Positions 1 to 13,000 of a stretch of DNA of 64,000 bases are shown piece by piece. The notes below the pieces were generated by a model. That model did not search any database. It was given only the letters and a program-made list of their open reading frames with translations, and was not told where the DNA came from. This DNA is from Fratercula arctica. Its lineage: Eukaryota > Chordata > Aves > Charadriiformes > Alcidae. The stretch covers positions 11,453,587 to 11,517,586 of the forward strand of contig CANTUZ010000002.1 of assembly GCA_947846985.1 (NCBI GenBank), read 5' to 3'. Numbering within the stretch: the stretch's first letter is position 1; each line of letters starts with the position of its first letter. Both the position numbers and the translations under genes were made by a program.

Positions 1-1827
1 CAGCTACACTATATGTCACCAGGCGTATAATAGCATTCTCTGTAGCTTCAGTCATGCCCTTATAGATATCAGCTAGCAGCTTTCTTTAGTGATCATCGAA
101 TATACTCTTTCTTCGCTGCTTTCACTGTCTAAACATTTTCTGGCTCACTTTCAACATTTCTTGTCATTTAGCAAAACAGCTGTGACACTTATGCACCATT
201 ATCTCAAAGAAGCTGAAGCTGGCCATACATTAAGACTCTCAGTCTATAAGGACGTGCCTTTCTTTAGGACAAAGTGTTAGAACAGCACACTGTTTTGAAG
301 TACTCTCTAACAATCACAGCTCTCTCTTAATAATTTTGAAAGGACAGAAATATTTCAGTAGCTTCATTACTTCCACAGCTAGAAAAAAGTTTTAACATTT
401 CAATAGCTAGAAAAAATATGTGCAGGAATATGGAATAAAAGAAACCTCTGCTGCTTCAAAAACAGCTGTTCTTGTCTTACTTTTTCAGATACCTGCTGTA
501 TCTTTTGCCATGAGAAAATCATACTATTATTTTTTCACTGTGAAAGCCAGTAATTTATCTCCTTATTGACATTTGCAGTTACACAAATTCCTTCATTGTA
601 AAATGGAAGCAAAATACGGTGAACTTATTTTATATTGCCAGTTTTATTATGAAAACCACAATTGCTCCTGCTGTCAACAAGAAAAGTTTAGTGCTACTGA
701 AAAGCATTTAATCTATTCTTGCAAAACATGACATGAGCTGCATGTAAATTAGACCACACCTCCTAACGACTCATGTCCCATTTCCCTTGACAGCACAGAT
801 ATTTTCAAGGAAAATGTCTTTAAAAACACACTTTTTTTTCTAGGTATACTTTTGTTGTTACATATATGATTCTAACTCAAACAAACAAAGGGCAGGTGAG
901 ATCCTATCAGGTTTCTATGGTCACGGCTGTTTTTTTTTATTATTACTGTACTGTCTGCCAGTTATTTGTCCTGTCATTTGTACAAAACTTAAACACAACA
1001 ACAGGGGACGAGCCATTGGGAGCCATTTCTAAAAATAAGAAAATTCTACTGTCTAAATATAAAAAATAGTCGAGGGGTAAGTAGTGTCTGAATAAACTTT
1101 CTGTTCATTTTTGAACGATGACTGTATTTCAGCCTTTACTTGTTCCCTAAAAATCTCTGCAGCAGATGCAAAATGCTAAAAGACAGAACTCAAATACATT
1201 TCTCTCTGTGCTATATGTGGAACACCTGCTGGCTTCCTTTTCTTTGATGTAGATTTTGGCAATAAATAAGAAGACTAAAGAGTCTATATGAGCCAGGGAT
1301 ACAGTGCCCAATGGGGCATGATCCTGTACTGACCTGAAGTCACAGGACTCATTCTATTTCTTCACTGAGAAATACACCAGAAAAAGCTGCAGAAGAAGGC
1401 ATAGAAAGCTGCAACTGCAGCAAAATGCCAGGCCAAAAAGAATAATGCTCCCTTTTCCATCAAAAGAATAAAAATTCATTCAGTGCTTTGAGGTCCAAAG
1501 CTCTTATTGCTATATTTTAAATTCAGATTAGTCAGATTTTTCTATGCGTAACTTCATTCCCAGTTACCGTAAAATCGGCCAGCCATATTTGGATTATCTG
1601 ACCACAAACACTGCAGAGGAAACTAAACAGGCAAGCGCAGAAGAATCCAGTGGTGGCTCTAATGCTTTCTAACACTGGTGGTGAATCACAACAGAGAACC
1701 CTGAAGAAGATTTCAGTGTGCATGTCTCTGTAACGCAGTGAGTATTTAAGAAAACAGTGAGTTGCTGTGAGCACTACTGAATCAGTACCTGAATGCATGA
1801 GAGACCGTGACTGGATTTCAGTATTAA

Positions 1828-1862
1828 TAACATATATGTATATATATACACATACATGTACA
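1828..1862. repeat. AT/AC-rich simple repeat
   Basis: Short alternating purine-pyrimidine tract of TATATG, TATATA and CACATACATG type. It is imperfect and probably a decayed dinucleotide microsatellite in the PTPRN2 intron. Confidence 0.5.
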
Positions 1863-4800
1863 TGGAAAATTATTACATGTTGAGAATTTCACTTGTAGCA
1901 ACTTACACGGAGCACTAGGAGTGACACCTAAGAGTGCGCTACACGGTAATGCTCATTCTTTCCATTTTTCAACATAAAACAACTAGATGCTCTCATCCTA
2001 TCAACTATCTTGATAATAAATAACTCACTGTTTTGTTGAAACTCCGCTTGAAATGCTGCTACATTACTGAGACAGAACAACAATCAAAGACTTTAGTAAA
2101 GTTTATATAGTTCTGGAGGAGATTAAAACCACTGTCCTCAAGAGAAAAGCTGTCCTTGAAGACTTGTCCAGATGAAAAGCAAGAACTAGGAAGAAGTTTA
2201 ATGACAATTTAAGAAATTATTTCTCTGGTTTACTGCTTCAGGATTTGATCTTGTTCCTATTGACATGAGTGTTTTAGGAGCAAGTCCTCAAACATCAATT
2301 TAAAAATAGTACAAAGGGGGAAAAAAAGGAAAACTATTTTCCGTTTAGCACTCACAGAATGAGGATGTCCATCCTTTTCTTCTGCAATTTGTATGGAAAT
2401 AGTAAATAACATTAGATATGCTAACTTATATGACTACAAGCAATCAGTGTAAAAATGCTAAATACAAAATAGTCATCCATACCAACTTCCTACAGCTTAA
2501 CTCATTACAAAATACATTAAAAGAAAACAACACTTTGCAATCAAATAGATTTTAACTGAAGCTGACAAGCATTTTTGTCTTTGTATACTGGTAAAATTGG
2601 CCGGATTTTCTTAGACTCCATTATTTAGAATAAGTAAAAATTGCTTTGTTTTAGTCATTAAACCACCATAAAATTATTTTACTGAGAAATTAATAGGTAC
2701 CACCATTCGCACTGCATGAACAGTACAGGAACAGTGAAGAAGCAAAAATCTATACAGAATACATTTCACAGTAATGTAATGCACTCTAATGTATGAGATA
2801 AACTCAAGTGTGATTGACAGATTTCAAGGTCAAAAGAGACCATGAAATTCTACATTAAAAACATCAGAGAATGTCATCAAGTATCATTAGGTGGGCTCTG
2901 CAATCAGTCCACAATTTCTGTTTGAGTAAAAGTATTGCATTATATGTTCCATTCGAATGGGTTCGATGGCCTAATGTCCCAGTGATTAAAAACTACTCAT
3001 CTCTTAGCATTAATTTTTTCAACTTCAGGTTTCATTTTCCACCACTAATTATGGCTTTTTTTCTTGAAAAATTTAGGAACTTCCTTCTTTTACCAGAACT
3101 CCAAAACTCTCCAAATTCTCCTCAATCCAAACCTCCATGTTTCAAAATCCACTTTTGCAGAGCTATAGAGAGGACTTTTATTGCATTGGATCTTATAAAT
3201 AGGTTTTGGGTCATAATCAATAGTAAGTATAATTTTAGCAAAAATACCAGGAATATTAACAGCAAGTAGTTTACTACAGATGAGAGAAAAGGTAAAATAC
3301 GAACAGAAAGAAAAATTATTTTTGTTTTAATTTATCTAAGCCACCAACACTCCCACCAACTGATTCATTCAGACACAGGTATTCCCCAGATCTCTCACTC
3401 ATCTTGCATAAAACATTATATTAAGCGAAGATAAAGTAAGTTATTTTCAAATGTCAATAAAGTTATTGCCATCTTCAAACGTGAGTTCCATCCTACTTTA
3501 TGAAGAACTTTTTATCATTACGTGCCTTTGGATTGCCATCACGTCCAACAGTTTTCCAGTGCTTGTGAAGTGACATGACTAATATGTAACTTTTGGAAAT
3601 AGTTTTCTCCCTGTTTCTCTCTTTCTTTGTGAACTGCTCCTGGTCTTGCTCATTCAATTCCAGTGGTATTTGTTTTGAAGAAGGGTTACTTATTTGTCTT
3701 TTACAAATTATGAGCATATGTACTGTGTATTACTGGACAGAATACAAAAGAATTCAATCTACATAATGAGTATTTGTGAGGCAGCTCTCAGACAGTTCTC
3801 ACTCTTGCTTCAGGTTTTTTGTATAAGCCTCAAACTACCCAAAAGCCCCTCTCCACTGTGCAGATAAGATTTGTCTTTGAGAAGGAGAGATTTTATCAGC
3901 AGTCCTCATCCTACATCTCTGGTGGAGCCATTAGATATCTTGGACTATTAGAGGATCAGGAATCTGGCTAGTGAGTCTCTTGTAAACAAGGTTATAGGCT
4001 TTGAGCTTGATCTGTAGGAGACCAGTGTTCAGAGCAGAAAACAACTAAAATGTACTTACCTCTGACTGTGCTGCTGAACACATACAGTGCTATGTTCTAT
4101 ATTACCCACTCTTTATTAAGAAACAATAACTTCAAACTACTGTGTGTTACGCCACGGAAATCCAGATGAGAGGCAGCAAAAGTGTATAAAATCCAGGTCT
4201 GGTCATCATCTACCAGCATGAGACATATTGCTTTAGCCAGCTGGACATGGTAAACATGGATCCTTAGAGACAGTACTGTGTGAAATCATCAGGGACCTCA
4301 CAACCATTCTTGAACTTCAAACAGATTTAATTATTTGCTATTTTTCACCTTCAACAAAAGGAACAGCAATCTTTTGCTGAAACTCCTAAATGCGCTTTCA
4401 GTTTATGGGCTCTATCTGTGGTACAAATTAAAATTTCATGTAACTGTGAGCATATCTTCCAAATAAATTCAATAAGTGCACCTAAGAGCACTGCAAAATG
4501 GCACATGAGAAACAGATAAGAAGGGCATCAGTAGAATTCATTGTTTTCCTAAACTGTTTGAATATTTTCCTTTTTCAATGCTGTATTCTGGAGGTTGACC
4601 AACCACATGTGAAATATTATTTTTATTCAATTTATCAAGAAAGTAGTTGATTTCTTCCTGCCTTTAGCAAATCTGAATCATTACAAATTCCTCATTTGAC
4701 ATAAAAGTGGTCTACTTAAAACCAAGTGTTCCCTCCTGAATAATGTAATTTCTCTGCTGTACTGTATTTTTTTTACAAAATGTACCACTATAAGCATATC

Positions 4801-7800
4801 TTATGTGGCAAGTTCTTATTTGGAAAATAAAACCAATACATCAATTAATCCAAGGATTGCTCCTGCAGCTGACAATACTATTTCACGTTTCTCTTATGTA
4901 ATGAATAGGGACACTAAATTTAACAGTTAGTGATACAGTATAATCTCCTATCTACATATTTTAAGAAAATGCTTAGGATCATTAGGTCCAAAAAGAAGCA
5001 CTCTTCCTCATTAACTATTCAATATGGCTACAGATTAAAAAGAAAATCACCATGCAGAAACTTGTTTTCCATAAATGAAAATTTCTTTGTATAAAGAAAT
5101 TAAGCTCTGCAGAAATCTTGATTGCAGCAAAATATGTTAATGGATACTACTAAAAAATATAGTGCAAGGTCAAGGAAACTGTAAACCTAACGCTTTTACA
5201 TCACCATGTTCATTCAAGAATTTTTAAAATTAGTATAAATACCTCATTTACATTGCACCAAGACCAGAGTTGTCACCACAGTTCTCTATGTCGTATGCAA
5301 GCATTATCCACATTTTCCGCTCATAAAAAATAGAGAAATGTCATGATTTGCCTAATGTCACATAGCAGGAAACAGAAATAAAATCCTGTTCTATGACCAC
5401 TTGACATTCAAAGCCCTTCATAATCTGCTTCCTAATATTCCTCTCCTCTCCTGTCACCCCCTCCTCTTTCAACACTCAAACAACTTGAGTCCTCCAACTT
5501 CCTGCATTCTTGTTCACTGTTTGCTTTCATGCTGCTGATACATTTGGAGTCCCCTGTCTGAACCAAGATACAGCTTTTCCTTTATTTATTAATGCTCAGC
5601 TTAAAACACAGTCCTTCATGACTGTCATGGACCACCAGAGAAGATGTCCCTGTGTGTAACTAATTGTCGGTCCTACCCATACCTACAGACAGCTTTTCAG
5701 CCCCTGTGGCCTAGTGCAATTGGGTTGCCAGCACACAATAACTACATATTTCTCTTACTCCAATGAGCTAAACATTTTTTTCTTCTTACTACAGAAAAGC
5801 ATTCACTGACATAATAAGTTAATGTAAAGAGCATATTGTTAACTATCTTTATATTACTATTGATTTTTGCAACTTCTAAAACCTTGTTATTTATAATATT
5901 GTCTACCTAATTCATCAACCCCTTCAGGCTGGAAGTGCATCTTTTCAAAGGTCTTTAAAGTTCCCAACACACTTGGTGGCAACATAAAATATATAAGCAC
6001 TATACAGTTCATTATTGAAATTTGAAAAAAAACAGCAGTATTTCTCTATATAAAGTAGTCTACATCAGATGTAAAGACAAGGTTTGTTTTCTAATGAACA
6101 CAGGTGAAAGAAAAATCCCTAAAAAGTATCTCTGCATTTTTCACAGTATCAAGACAAGTTAGTACTCTGAGAAAATAAAAGGCTATGCTGAATATGAGCA
6201 AAGCATCGTGAAGCAAATAATCATCAAAATCATGAAGTCTGTTACACTGTAGAACAAGAAGAAAGGAATGTATTTTCAGTCAAGGGTGTCTGTGCTGGTA
6301 CCTTTGCATGATTATTTTTCATGGCCAGAAATATTTTGAGATTAGAAACAAACTGAAATTTAACTGCTTCTTTTCAGTTTAGAGTTGAGGATTACTTAGA
6401 ATTTACTTGGTAACTTCTTATATTGTAATTGCTTATTTCAAGCAAAGAATTAATCTATAAACAAGAGATTACTTAAAAATTTCAAAAGAATTGATTTTTC
6501 AAAAATATCATTTAATCCCAAACTATAATATGCTCCATTGCTGTAGAGGTGAAGTTTACATCAAGAGAACAAATACGCTAACAGTCTACAGAGTTGCTGT
6601 TACTATGGTTCTCTAAGTTTTAAAAACTTTGCAAGAGAATATATTTGCCTTCTGTGCAATATGTTTTTTAGGTACAACAAAAGCATTGCTAAGGATGATA
6701 AACTTAACATTAAATAGTACTCTTGAGAAAGAGGATTTGAAAACTATTCCATTTGAAGTTAAGATGCAGATCTCAAGTTTCGAAAGTTCATGGAGATATA
6801 TTAGAAGGTTTGGATGAGAGTTTATACTCCTCTACATTTCTCTGTCTATAACACAGCCTCTGCTCACACCATGCTGCTTCTGCAGTTGATGGAAATCTAG
6901 TCATTTCAGCTAAATGTTCCTGGAGTACCATTCATCTCATCCTGAAGCAGACACGTAAAATAGGTCAGATCAATTATGATGTCGCATAAGTGCCTCTTTC
7001 TCTTCAATGACTGTAAATGGACCACAGAGTGACTGAGTCAACTACAGACATCTGAACTGAGATGAATCCCAGACCCCACAACTAACTGCAAAAGTTTTCT
7101 CTAATAAAATGATGTTGAAATGTTTCTTTTAGGATATTTAAACAAAAGAAAAAAAGTCAAATTTAAAATATCTAATCTAATGCAGTCTAATTTCTGAGAA
7201 AGTACTAGATTGCTAGATCTGAAAAAGAATTTGTTGGACGTTATTATTTCTCCTGGTGTTTGTCAATAGGTATAATTTCCAGTCTGTTTGGGATTAGGAA
7301 ATAATTGAAAAATTGAGCAGAACCCATTTTTGCTGTGATTCCCTCTAGAGGACAGATGTGTACACATTTTGTGGTCTTTTGAATAAGCTGGAGCTTTTGA
7401 AAGTACATAAAAACACACCAATTTTATTGAAACCAGCATATTCTTTGAAGACAGTTGGAAAACAGGCTTTTTTTTCCTGCTATAAAAAAACAGACCATCC
7501 AGCTGATACCTCAAGAAGGAGAAGTAAAAGCTTAGAAATATCACTTCCATGACAATTCCACTCACATTCTGCTCTTACATAAGCAAAATTAAGATTGCTT
7601 TATTTTGGTGTTTGGTTTTTTTTAAAACAAAACCAACTAACTTGTCTAACTTTCTGATCTGTATATAAATGAAAGCTGTTTGGAGACCATCAACATGTCT
7701 TTCAATTAAAAATGTAATTTTCAGGAAATCGAGGTTCTACAGGATACTTCTAATGAGGCACTTCATTGGATAAACTGTAAAAAATTATTCCAGTTAACTG

Positions 7801-9102
7801 AATAAAAATATTTAATTTGGGGTCAATTTAACAGTGCAATGCATCAGGGGTTTCAAATCCCCCTTCTAAAGTGATGAGTTGAACAAGGAAACCTGACTCA
7901 GTAACAAGACTGAGGCCTCTGATGCACAGCAGTAGCTCAGCAATTTCCCTCCTGCCCATCACGGGTATACGAAGATCTGAAGATACAATTTCTAGCATCA
8001 GGAGCAGCAAAACCTTCTCCCTGCTCTCAGGTTGACAAACCTGGCAGTTCAGGCTGACAAAGCTCAGTGGTACCTTAAAAGAAAATTTTTTTAAACGTTT
8101 CAGTACTTTGCCTCCTCCAAAAATAATCTATTTTTAAATGTTTTAGTCCATTAAAACATCCTCATTTTTCATTTTTGTCCTGATACGGAGCAAAAGCAAA
8201 TGTTGAAATATGAGAATCTCCCATAAGAAAAAAATTCCAAAGGTTGAACAGATAAAATTAAAACCTCTTCAAGGAAGACTCTGTGCTGCAATTAAGGAGG
8301 GAAAATTAAAAAAAAAAAAAAAAGCACAGAGGCAGAACCATCCAAAAGTATTATTTTTTTGTTCTGTTTGTTCCTGTAAAACATAACTTTAGTATCTGTA
8401 CTGCACTTAGAGTTTTAATCCAATAATCACACAAAACCAATGGCTCAAGAAGTTAAAAATAGCAGCTACACAGTATCTAATAGCCATATTGCGCTTGGGA
8501 GCAACTTGAGATCTTTTGCTCGTCAAGCAAAAACTCACAATCATTGCTTAAATAACCTATATCCAACAGCCAAAGAGAGAAACAACAGCCACTTTCTGTC
8601 ACTGTAGTAATTTTTGGTGAAGAGTTAAATGTATTTATTCTCTCACATGATCTTTATTTTAAAGAAAGTGATAAATATATATTTATAGGCTTATTTTAGA
8701 AGAACAAACCTGTTCTGATAGATAGAAGATTCAAGGAACTCTTCTCTTTTAAACTGCATATTCAGATAACTAGAAGTACTATTACAAGGAACAAACTTGC
8801 TTCATTTTAGTTAAAATGTATCACCTTCTTCCTTTAAAGAAGCTTTTAAAGTCACACTTCTTTAAACTGAGTGACTTCAAGGTTACAAAATATTAATGGA
8901 TCTTCCTGAAGCTGTATTGCCTTTCTCATCAATATTATCATCTTTTGTTTGCTTGTTCTACACCAGACTGTTTTTAAAGACTTTGTTCATTTGTGAAAAT
9001 AAACCAAGGCAATGAAAAAATGGGTTCAGCTGAGGTTACAATATCCACCAATCTGGTATAAGATCATCATACATTGGTAAAATACATGCCTACTGCACCT
9101 CT

Positions 9103-9138
9103 TTCTACTTTATTCAATTTTTCTACTTTATTCAATTA
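9103..9138. repeat. 18-bp tandem duplication
   Basis: Two adjacent copies of an 18-base unit starting TTCTACTTTATTCAAT; the copies differ only at the last base. A simple replication-slippage duplication in intronic AT-rich DNA, with no sign of function. Confidence 0.8.
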
Positions 9139-9605
9139 TATGTTTTCTGAGTGAGGAACTATTTTCCCTTTACATACAGCTTGCCTGCAATTTTATCTTC
9201 CCTCTTACACAGGTGTCATGCATGATGGTGCACTTTTATTATTTGACACCCATTTGAGGAAAAAAAACAGCATTTTCTTCTGTTAATTATATATATACTT
9301 CTCTCCGTGCAAAATACAGTACTCCTGATTAGTAGCTCAAAAATTCTCATAAACTGAATAGTGATGGATCTCACTAGCACTCACGTAAAATCTCCACATT
9401 ACACAAGTGTTGCAGAAACCACAATTTTAGGAATGGCACATGTCCTTCTAGAACAGTACCGGACCGTTGTTCTGAAATGATACAGAAGGGTAACTGGTTA
9501 TTGAAAAACAAGTCTTTTTAAAACAAGAAATAAAATAAATCCTTGTCCTTTTCCAATGCCGAGACAAGAAATCAGCTGCAGGGCATACCCAAATCCCACT
9601 GACAT

Positions 9606-10035
9606 TCACAGAATCATCGAATTATGGAATCTTGTTGGTTGGAAGAGACCTTCTAAGATCATCAAGTCTAACCATTAACGAAGCGCTGCCAAGTTACCAC
9701 CAAACCACGTCCCTCAGCACTACATCTATACATCTTTGAAATACCTCCAGGGAAGGCAACAAAATCACTTCCCTGGGCAGCCTGTTCCCATGCTTCACAA
9801 CACTTCCAGTAAAGAAATTTTCCTTATATCCAATCTAAACACCCCCTGGCACTACTTGAAGCCACTTCCTCTTGTCCTATCGCCTGTTACTTGGGAGAAG
9901 ATACCAACCCCCCCCCCTTTCAGGTAGTTGTAGACAGCAATAAGGTCTGCCCTGAGCCTCCATTTCTCCAGGCTGAACAACCCCAGTTCCTTCAGCCACT
10001 CCTCAAAAGACTTATTCTCTAGACCCCTCACCACT
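9606..10035 (-). mobile_element. CR1 LINE fragment, 5'-truncated
   Basis: The plus strand begins with the reverse complement of a CR1 3' end (CACAGAATCATCGAATTATG, then the GGTTGGAAGAGACCTT block) and runs on through the conserved antisense segment of the CR1 ORF2 C-terminus. The minus strand encodes a decayed ORF2 tail with residues such as [20 protein letters not shown] followed by [15 protein letters not shown] run of ten C residues near 9,907 interrupts it. The element is dead: only about 430 bp of a multi-kilobase LINE remains and the frame is disturbed. It lies in the same orientation as PTPRN2. Confidence 0.9.
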
Positions 10036-13000
10036 TACTCAAAAGTTCATGTAACTTGATTTCAATAGCATTCACGTGCCACCATACAGAACTGCTACGC
10101 AGTCTTAAATTGCTGCCTTCTGCAACAGGCAGAAGGCTGAAGTAATGGTATTACTTAGGTGGGTAGAATGATCCGGCTCAAAAGCCTATAATACTTGAAA
10201 TGTGCTTTCTGTCTGGATGCAATATCTTTCCATTCACACTTTCTGTACTGAAATCGAAAGTATAATGCAAAGGCATGTGTTTTTTTCTGCTACCAAAGTT
10301 AGTTATATATTTTCCACGGCTACGGAAACCCAGCGGGAGCACTTTAACATAGACTAGAGACTTCTGGGTGGAACAGAAGTCTAAAAAAATGCATTTAACC
10401 TAGTGTATTTTCTACCCACAGTGGCAACAAATACTTAGCACTGTATTAGCAGTTTACTAGCAAAAATCCACTTCATTTTGTTTCTTATAAAATATTAGTG
10501 CTTCAGGGCCTAATGAGCAAATACTAGCATAATTTTTGATTCACAAGGACTGTGACTATACATTTGTTTAATTTTGAGGGAAGTTTGTGTATATCTCCAT
10601 CTAGAATATTTGTCTGCTTCAGAATTGTTCTGTCATTAGTCAGAATATCCTCAGGGCTGCGAGTCACTTGTCCCCATTGGTCTACAGAGGAACACAGGCA
10701 TTAATCAGGGGGATGCTATTTGTGTTTGCTCAGCTTCCTCTAGTCAAGTTTCCTGGGAGCAAACCATACAAGTGCCACATCACATTAGACCAAAATCTGT
10801 CTCTGACAGTGATCAGCAGCAATTGCTGAGGGAAAGAAGGTAAGAATGTGGCAATACGCCACGACACTCACCTTGGCATGATCTTCCCATTTGCCAACCA
10901 TCCACTACTGTCAGACAACCCTCAGATCTATCAGGTCTCATACCAGTCTGGAGATCTGATCCACCAACAGATGTGTCACTCAGCAGATGCACAGAAAAAG
11001 GGAATCATGACTCCACTAGTATGTTAAAGACTCATATAATGGAATGGCAAAATAATACTGTAGGCAAGATTCTTAAAAACAAAAGTCACTATCCGAAATC
11101 ATCCTTTTCCTCTTTGCACCACTTGACTATTTTTTGATAATTCATTCCACAAATACCATATATGACATTGCAAAAAATTCTCACTGTAAAATCTGGAAAA
11201 GGTTCAGTCAAGAAGGACACTAAAGCTTTTTATCAATTCTGAAAAATATTACTTCACTGTTGCTAACATCTTCCTAATAAGCCCTTTAAATTTATACACT
11301 GTCTTAGGAGAGTTCTAGGTCAAGTTAAAAAGCACAGACAACTCTTCAGAGGAATCAAGTGTATATTCAGCATGGGTAAGAATGTAACAGAAAAGGTGAA
11401 CCAAAGTTTTTAGCTATTTCCATAATGACTTTTCACTTGCTGTGGTGTGTCCTACTTTCCTTCCCCTTAGCCACCCAGTAGTTTCTCTTCTGAGGAGAGA
11501 ATTCTCAATTGGCTCTAAGGGAAAATTCGTAATAATTTTTTATCCTATAGCAACATACCATCTTCATGAAAAAAAAAAAGCTTAGATTTGCAAAAAGATA
11601 TATTTGCAGATATAAGTTTGCACCTCCTGAGATGAGACCAAGAATAAAAAGCTATTTCCAGTTTCTCCCATATGGAGAATAACTACACATAGCTAATATA
11701 TGAACTGAGAAATTGCAGAGTGAATACAAAAATCATTCATGAGGCACCTGGGTATTACAACAGGGATTTATATTTATTTTCTCTATAACTACATGATAGC
11801 TGGTGTTCTCTTGCTGATCTCTAAGGTCCAGAGTTGAAGTCATTCTTCTGGGGGAGAGCTGGCAGTATGCATACTGGGGATCATCTTTGGAAAAGGAGGA
11901 ACCACCTCTTTCAGTTTTCATGCAGTTGGAAAGCATCAGTTAGTGGATTTTTGGCACCAATCTGGTTTCAGAGAAATGTTCAGTTCATTTGCATCTTCTC
12001 AAATGTAGGTTTTTACAGTCCTTCCCAGATGTCACCAGATACCTACTCATGTGAGACGAATGAAAACCAAAGGTTCTAACTCATCCGAAAGTGGTGTACC
12101 ATATCAATTTTTAAAAAGGAAATGAAAACACACAAAGTATTATTATTGCAGAAAGCACTCCAAACAGCAGATTCAAGGTATTTTGAGGAATTCCTATCTA
12201 GTTTCATTTTTAAAACCCTGTTCCAATTATCTTATTTGTAAATGCAACAAATTCTTTAAGTACCCCTAAAAACATACACAGGTGACAGCACTATGCACTT
12301 TTTTATTACAGACTTTTCTAGGGTGTGACATTTTGATATCATTAAAGTGCTCAATTACCAAAGAAATGAGTGAAATAAAAATCCTGCTTATACAAAAATT
12401 CAAGGTACGATCAAAACTGTTGTGACCTATTTTTTCCCATGCTGAAAGCAAAAAGGATGAACAGTCCTGTTTACTAAGTGACAACAGCACTTGCCTATAG
12501 TTAGGCACATGCCTAAGTATTTGCATTGGTGATCAGAACCAAAATTAAACAGACAGACTTAATCATAGCTTTCAGGTAATAAACGATTACAGAAACAGTT
12601 CTCTTGTGATTTATGATGTGAAAAAAAATCATCGTAATACCTGACATACATTATTCACAAATGAAATGTGAATAAAAATAGATTGTGAATAAATATAATG
12701 TAAAATATTGAGGAATGAACTAGAGTTAAGAAACTACATGATAAGGTTAGCCTGTTTCCTGCAGATCTGCCAGTTTGCTAACTTTTTTACTTACAAAGAG
12801 TAGGAAAAAGAGATATTGTGTGCTGACTCCAACATAACAGAGATTATTATAGCACACTAACTTCCAGCTTGACACATTTAAAGGCTATTTATTCCTAACC
12901 CTCCCTCTCCCCCTTTTTCTCTGTTTTTGTGTTTGCTATCATATCTGGTCTCTATCAGCATTCATTGCTTTCATTTATACACATCTGTATAAATAATTTC

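Noticed and set aside
2871..3269. 132-codon plus-strand frame in the PTPRN2 intron
   Set aside because: No similarity, AT-rich codons, no splice or promoter context; acceptable as chance in 64 kb.
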